A stretch of DNA of 37,774 nucleotides from CAYUAG01 sp046483025. GTDB lineage: Bacteria > Zhuqueibacterota > QNDG01 > CAYUAG01. The translations under genes were made by a program, and so were the position numbers. The stretch lies in contig JAWODZ010000060.1 of assembly GCA_046483025.1 (NCBI GenBank), positions 1 through 37,774 on the forward strand, given 5' to 3'. Below the pieces are notes generated by a model. The model saw only the letters and a list, made by a program, of their open reading frames with translations, did no database searches and was not told the origin of the DNA. How positions within the stretch are numbered: the first letter of the stretch is position 1; each line of letters starts with the position of its first letter. Positions 34,169 to 37,774 of the stretch are shown here, in pieces.

Positions 34169-34173
34169 ATTTC

Positions 34174-35022
34174 ATGAGAATTGTTTTTAAAAAAATTATT
34201 CTGTCTCTAATTTGTATTCTACTTGGATTCAGTTTGTTTAGGGTACAAAAATATTTCGACAGCTATAAAGAAATTAAATTTGTTAATTTGAATCCTGTTT
34301 TTTTGCCTGATGGCGAAATTCTTAAATGGCTCAGCATGGGATTCAGAGGCATAACTGCTGATTATTTGTGGATCAGAAGTGTTTTGTATTATGGGAGAAG
34401 AGTAACTGATCCGGATAATCCCTATTATAGGTATGCACTCAAAACTGAACAAGAGACCCTTCCACGTACAGAAACTAAATCCACTATTGTTCAGGATACT
34501 GTATCCTATACAGTTGGAAATGATTCTTTATGGCAAATGACTGAAAAAATAAGAAAAGCAGTAGTCCGAAGAAGAAAAAGAAGTAAGCATGTAGAATATA
34601 TTTATCCTTTATTAGATAGAGTTACCACTGTAGATCCACATTTTGAATTTCCTTATATTTTCGGAGGCGTATATCTTTTATTAGATACTCATGATATTGA
34701 TGATGCTTATAATCTTCTTAAAAAAGGATTTGCTGCAAATAAGGATTCCTGGAAATTTCCATTTTATTTAGGCTGGATCGAATGGATGTATAAAAGAAAT
34801 CCTACCAGAGCAGTTGAATATATTTTACAGGCTGTTGATAAGCAGGGCTGCCCAGATTTTGTTGAGAGTGTGCTATCCTGGTTAATGAAATATATAAAAT
34901 ACAAAGACATTGATCACGACATGATCACTAAATCATATTTACATTACCTTGCAAAAATCTCAGAAAACAAAGAATTAAAAGAAAGAATCAATGATTATTT
35001 ACAGCAGATGGAAAATAATTAA
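34174..35022 (+). CDS. Membrane-anchored TPR-like protein
   Basis: The 282-residue protein has one N-terminal transmembrane helix (about residues 7-23), then KWLSMGFRGITADYLWIRSVLYYGRR. Helical repeat-like stretches follow: YPLLDRVTTVDPHFEFPYIFGGVYLLLDTHD, AYNLLKKGFAANKDSWKFPFYLGW and AVEYILQAVDKQG. These look like degenerate tetratricopeptide repeats facing the periplasm. It probably works with the ABC exporter upstream. I do not know a named homologue. Confidence 0.7.
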   Translation: MRIVFKKIILSLICILLGFSLFRVQKYFDSYKEIKFVNLNPVFLPDGEILKWLSMGFRGITADYLWIRSVLYYGRRVTDPDNPYYRYALKTEQETLPRTETKSTIVQDTVSYTVGNDSLWQMTEKIRKAVVRRRKRSKHVEYIYPLLDRVTTVDPHFEFPYIFGGVYLLLDTHDIDDAYNLLKKGFAANKDSWKFPFYLGWIEWMYKRNPTRAVEYILQAVDKQGCPDFVESVLSWLMKYIKYKDIDHDMITKSYLHYLAKISENKELKERINDYLQQMENN

Positions 35023-35361
35023 CCTGAATTATTTTTTAGATTACAAATTAATATTTTAGAAACTAATATATACTATGACAAATCAATAGCAGAAATTACC
35101 CTATACGAATTGCAAAATTATCCGGTAATTCGTTACGATACACAGAAAGGTTTTTACATTGATTTAATGACTCGTTTGAAAGAGGCTTTTTCATTTGAAA
35201 ATTTAAAATATGAAATTATCGAATCTCAAGGGATAAAGAATAAGATTGCTACCCCAGAAAGTCTGTATGATTTGAAAAAGAATACATTCCGTGAAAAAGA
35301 TAAAATGGATGTATTGTGTTTAAATGCAACTAGTTTCGGTATAGAACCGTATAAAAGATAA
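35023..35361 (+). pseudogene. 5'-truncated nucleotidyltransferase (AbiEii/MNT-like) remnant
   Basis: A coding-like frame continues directly after the TPR stop and lacks an ATG; a TTG at 35110 would give 83 residues. Its end, GFYIDLMTRLKEAFSFENL and ATPESLYDLKKNTFREKDKMD, resembles the C-terminal part of small nucleotidyltransferase-like proteins (pattern: P.IRYD..DGF.ID..TRLGEAF, then ATP.TLYR.KK.TVR.KDK.DA). The N-terminal glycine-serine catalytic core is absent. It is probably a decayed gene. A short independent gene is possible but lacks a ribosome site. Confidence 0.5.
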
Positions 35362-35376
35362 AAATGAGGTGTAATT

Positions 35377-35727
35377 ATGGCTGAGAAAAAAGGTAATGAA
35401 AATTTATGGGTTAATCTATGTCATTTGACTGCTTTATCATTATTTATTGGAATACCATTTGGTAATATATTAGGCCCGTTTATTATTTGGATAATTAAAA
35501 AAGATGAGTTTGCTTCTGTTGATAAGGAAGGGAAAAAATCTATTAATTTTCAGATATCCATGACATTGTATATGATAATTTCCGGACTTCTTATTTTTGC
35601 AGTTATTGGTATTATACTTTTACCATTAATAGTAGTCGCTGATCTTGTATTAATTGTCATTGCGGTTGTGAAAATAAATAATAAAGAGGAATTTAATTAT
35701 CCTTTAACAATAAAGTTTATACCTTAG
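35377..35727 (+). CDS. DUF4870 membrane protein
   Basis: The 116-residue protein has about three hydrophobic segments and the DUF4870 (Tic20-like) pattern NLWVNLCHLTALSLFIGIPFGNILGP, then FIIWIIKKDE. It also has SVDKEGKKSINFQISMTLY and a C-terminal helix. The function is unknown. A GAGGTG ribosome site precedes the ATG at 35377. It is the last intact gene of the AT-rich part. Confidence 0.88.
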   Translation: MAEKKGNENLWVNLCHLTALSLFIGIPFGNILGPFIIWIIKKDEFASVDKEGKKSINFQISMTLYMIISGLLIFAVIGIILLPLIVVADLVLIVIAVVKINNKEEFNYPLTIKFIP

Positions 35728-35862
35728 ACTCTAAAAAATATATTTTAGGTGATGTTAGTAAAAATTTTTAATTTTATCTATTCTATATCAATGATATGAA
35801 TTCGAGTACAATTCGACTATAAAATCTAATAAATTTGCAAACTTATATTATATTCCTAGCAC
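35728..35862. other. AT-rich gap and composition breakpoint
   Basis: After the DUF4870 gene the sequence is very AT-rich to about 35857, then abruptly about 50% G+C. The jump falls inside the DinG frame. This looks like a sequence junction. No repeat, IS or attachment site was seen at the join; a short palindrome-like ATATCAATGATAT occurs in the AT-rich gap. Confidence 0.6.
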
Positions 35863-36981
35863 CTTGCCCAATACACGCATTTCATGCACGTTGTCGGGCT
35901 TCCGCCGGCGCATGGCTGCCAGGCGGCGAGGGCACAGGTAATTGGAGCGTCCTTTCAACACCGCAGCGCGCAGATCAATCTTCAGCGCTTTCTGCAGATC
36001 CGGGATATCTTTATTGATCAATTGGTCCTGAAGGTTAATGGTGTTGGTTGAAATCACCACGCGCGTGTTATTCTGCAGTGCCCAATAGGCTGATGGGATC
36101 AAATAGGCAAAGGATTTGCCCGTCCCTGTTCCAGCCTCTACCATCAGGTGCTGGGAATCGCTCAATGCAACCGCCACCGAACGCAGCATATCCACCTGTT
36201 GCGGGCGGTACTCATACTCTTCAAAATACTGATCGAACTCGCCGCCAAGATCCAAAACGGCAGCCACCTCATCAATGTCCAGTTTGGCTTCCCCCACCTC
36301 AGCCCCCATCTGCTGACTATCATCATCCACCGGTTTTTCAAACAGGGGACCGTGGAAGCCCGCTTTGGCCTTTTTGGCTTTGATGGGTTCTTTTGCCCGT
36401 TGGCGCAAGACCTGCTGCAAGGGCCAGTAACCCTGCCAATCCAGGGGCTCACCCATCCGCACAAGTTCAGCCAGCAGTTCAAGCGGTAATTCGTGGGCTT
36501 TTTCAAGCAGGGCAATGAATACCGCATGGGTCGCTTTTGCATCGTCCAGGGCACGGTGGGTGGCGGGCAGCAGGACGTTCAACTGCTGCGCCAGAGCCGA
36601 AAGATTGTATCGGCTGGCAGTGGGCATCAACACCGCAGCCAATTCATAGGTGTCAATGTCCTGATTATGTTTTAAAGCACCAGCCCGCTGCAGAAAGGAC
36701 AGATCAAAGCTGATGTTGTGCCCAACCACAGGCGCATCACCCACAAAGGCGATCAAATCTCCCATGACATCCGGCAGTACCGGCGCATTGCGCACCATGT
36801 TGTTCGAGATGCCTGTTAATCGTGTGATAAAACTAGAGATCGATCGGCGGGGATTCACAAGTGTTGACCATTCATCCTCCACCCTGCGGCCGTTGAATTT
36901 AACCGCTCCGATCTCGATGATAACATCCTCATCCAGATTTAAACCAGTTGTTTCGATATCGACTGCGACTATTGATGACAT
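35848..36981 (-). pseudogene. DinG-type exonuclease-helicase, C-terminally truncated
   Basis: I take the ATG at 36981 (MSSIVAVDIETTGL), preceded by GGGG; an in-frame ATG at 37026 adds 15 residues. An N-terminal DEDD exonuclease domain shows VAVDIETTGL, GHNISFDLSFL and HRALDDAKAT. A linker follows, then the start of a DinG-family superfamily 2 helicase with Walker A EAGTGTGKSFAYLIP and STNTINLQDQL. Family members are about 850-950 residues; this one stops at about 377 where the G+C-rich sequence meets the AT-rich segment. Its composition and style (Chloroflexota-like) differ from the rest of the window, so the gene is probably broken by a contig join rather than naturally truncated. Confidence 0.82.
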
Positions 36982-37200
36982 ATCCCCGATTATACCCTTG
37001 AATGTTTGCTTACTTTTCTCAAGCATCAGTGCGTCGGGATTGTCAGATCATTGACCCAAATCCCTAAAAAGCCCATCGCTCCCCCACGATGATGCGCCTG
37101 AAATTTTCATCTGTCACTGGGTCATTTTCCGTCTGGGCATAACCTGCCAAAACCCCACAGAAACTAATCAGACAATTTGAAGACGATTTTGCTTTATAGC

Positions 37201-37503
37201 TTATTTTTCCTGCAGGATGGTTTTGATATCCGTCAGGGTTTCGTTGATCCGGAAAGCCAGGATGAGCAATTCTGCATAAATACGGGTCATTAAAGCGCCA
37301 AAGGCAAACACAATCAACCCGGCCAGGAGGCCTAAAAACAGCCCGAGACTGATGGCTAGAAAACTGCCATCCGAAAACCCCATCACTAAAATTGAAATGA
37401 AAACCGCAATGCCGGATATCGCGCTTGCCGCGAGACCAATCCAAAAAAGGATTTTGATAATGATCGGTGTGATCATCCGTTCGAAACTAAAAAATTTTTT
37501 CAT
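37201..37503 (-). CDS. DUF4282 membrane protein
   Basis: The start is ATG 37503 (MKKFFSFERMITPIIIKILF) on the minus strand, preceded by GAGGAGGAAG. Upstream in-frame codons look random. The 100-residue product has two hydrophobic segments and matches DUF4282 (FFSF..MITP.IIK..YWIG), then a coiled tail (RIYAELLILAFRINETL). Function unknown. It belongs to the G+C-rich right end. Confidence 0.82.
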   Translation of the reverse strand: MKKFFSFERMITPIIIKILFWIGLAASAISGIAVFISILVMGFSDGSFLAISLGLFLGLLAGLIVFAFGALMTRIYAELLILAFRINETLTDIKTILQEK

Positions 37504-37649
37504 GGAAATGCTTCCTCCTCTGTACCGAAAAAGTGATGCTAACCTTCTACTATCAATTATACATTCACACCGGATAGGGAATCCTGAAAAGATCACATTT
37601 TTCTGTAATTCAAAACCCCGGAAGTATCGAGGCGTTTTCCATCAACCGC

Positions 37650-37680
37650 TTGACTCTCCCCTTACAGGAGGCTGTATACT
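37650..37680 (+). promoter_or_regulatory. MerR-type 19-bp spacer promoter and operator
   Basis: TTGACT (37650-37655) and TATACT (37675-37680) are separated by 19 bases, the elongated spacer characteristic of MerR-activated promoters. The spacer contains the dyad CTCC...GGAG (about 37656-37670). The MerR-family gene starts 42 bases downstream, so it is probably autoregulated. Confidence 0.75.
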
Positions 37681-37722
37681 TGTACCACTGAAGGCCTTCA
37701 GACAAACTTTTTTGGAGTGTTC

Positions 37723-37774
37723 ATGTTAAAGATTGGTGAGTTCTCAAAGATCGCCCAGGTCAGTGTCAAGACCT
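37723..37774 (+). CDS. MerR family transcriptional regulator, 5' end only
   Basis: ATG 37723, preceded by GGAG, encodes MLKIGEFSKIAQVSVKT before the window ends. This is the start of the MerR winged-helix DNA-binding domain (L.IGEFA....VS..T). Its effector domain is outside the window. The typical MerR promoter lies directly upstream. Confidence 0.85.
   Translation, partial: MLKIGEFSKIAQVSVKT

Noticed and set aside
37064..37200. Minus-strand open frame ending in DENFRRIIVGERWAF
   Set aside because: It has no start of its own; the frame runs antisense/out of frame through the DUF4282 gene. No family is recognised and no ribosome site is seen.
1..37774. CRISPR array or insertion sequence
   Set aside because: No regularly spaced direct repeats, no transposase and no IS-type inverted repeats with target duplications were found on either strand.

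Overview
This window is mostly one AT-rich bacterial segment (about one third G+C by eye) with foreign-looking sequence at both ends. The central part (about 369 to 35850) reads as an anaerobic, diderm bacterium. It encodes a membrane-bound-hydrogenase/Mrp-type ion-pumping operon, LolCDE-type lipoprotein export, an outer-membrane beta-barrel protein, polyferredoxins, an MTHFR-MetV pair and radical SAM chemistry. I cannot name the phylum from sequence alone. An uncultivated diderm anaerobe such as Cloacimonadota, Atribacterota or a relative is a reasonable guess.

Layout: (1) 1-372 carries an enolase 5' fragment fused to a 3' fragment of an MbhE-like gene, about 46% G+C. (2) 369-4422 is a tightly overlapping operon of Mrp-like antiporter subunits B, C, D, E, F, G followed by a hydrogenase-type ferredoxin subunit. 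(3) 4563-9707 has a sigma70-like promoter, then prfB (with its programmed +1 frameshift), lysS, lolC/E, lolD and an McsA-like protein. (4) 10006-14939 holds clpC, a DUF362 protein and a NapH-NapG-like polyferredoxin. (5) 15018-17354 holds a beta-barrel protein, then a promoter, a strongly structured leader RNA, a KamA-like radical SAM gene and a terminator. (6) 17551-22407 is a giant seven-PAS, three-GAF sensor histidine kinase. (7) On the minus strand are a BioD-like/DRTGG ATPase and an Asp/Glu racemase. (8) tRNA-Arg(CCG), then a two-gene cassette of a DUF5678-like small protein and a retropepsin-like protease. (9) lpdA plus a DUF2891 lipoprotein, convergent with a pilin-like gene. (10) A one-carbon operon metV-metF-metH. 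(11) An ABC-2 exporter with a TPR protein, a broken nucleotidyltransferase and a DUF4870 membrane protein.

At about 35850-35862 the composition jumps to about 50% G+C in the middle of a DinG-type helicase gene. From there to the end (DinG, DUF4282, MerR with its own promoter) the sequence resembles a different organism, possibly Chloroflexota/Anaerolineae. The simplest reading is a metagenomic contig with chimeric ends, although horizontal transfer cannot be excluded from sequence alone.

The most interesting candidate for something undescribed is the leader at 15661-15890. A good promoter is placed so that transcription would start exactly at the 5' arm of a perfect 12-bp helix. That helix encloses several hairpins, a competing helix exists, and a KamA-like enzyme lacking the usual PGGGGK motif follows. 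The retropepsin/DUF5678-like pair is a second candidate.
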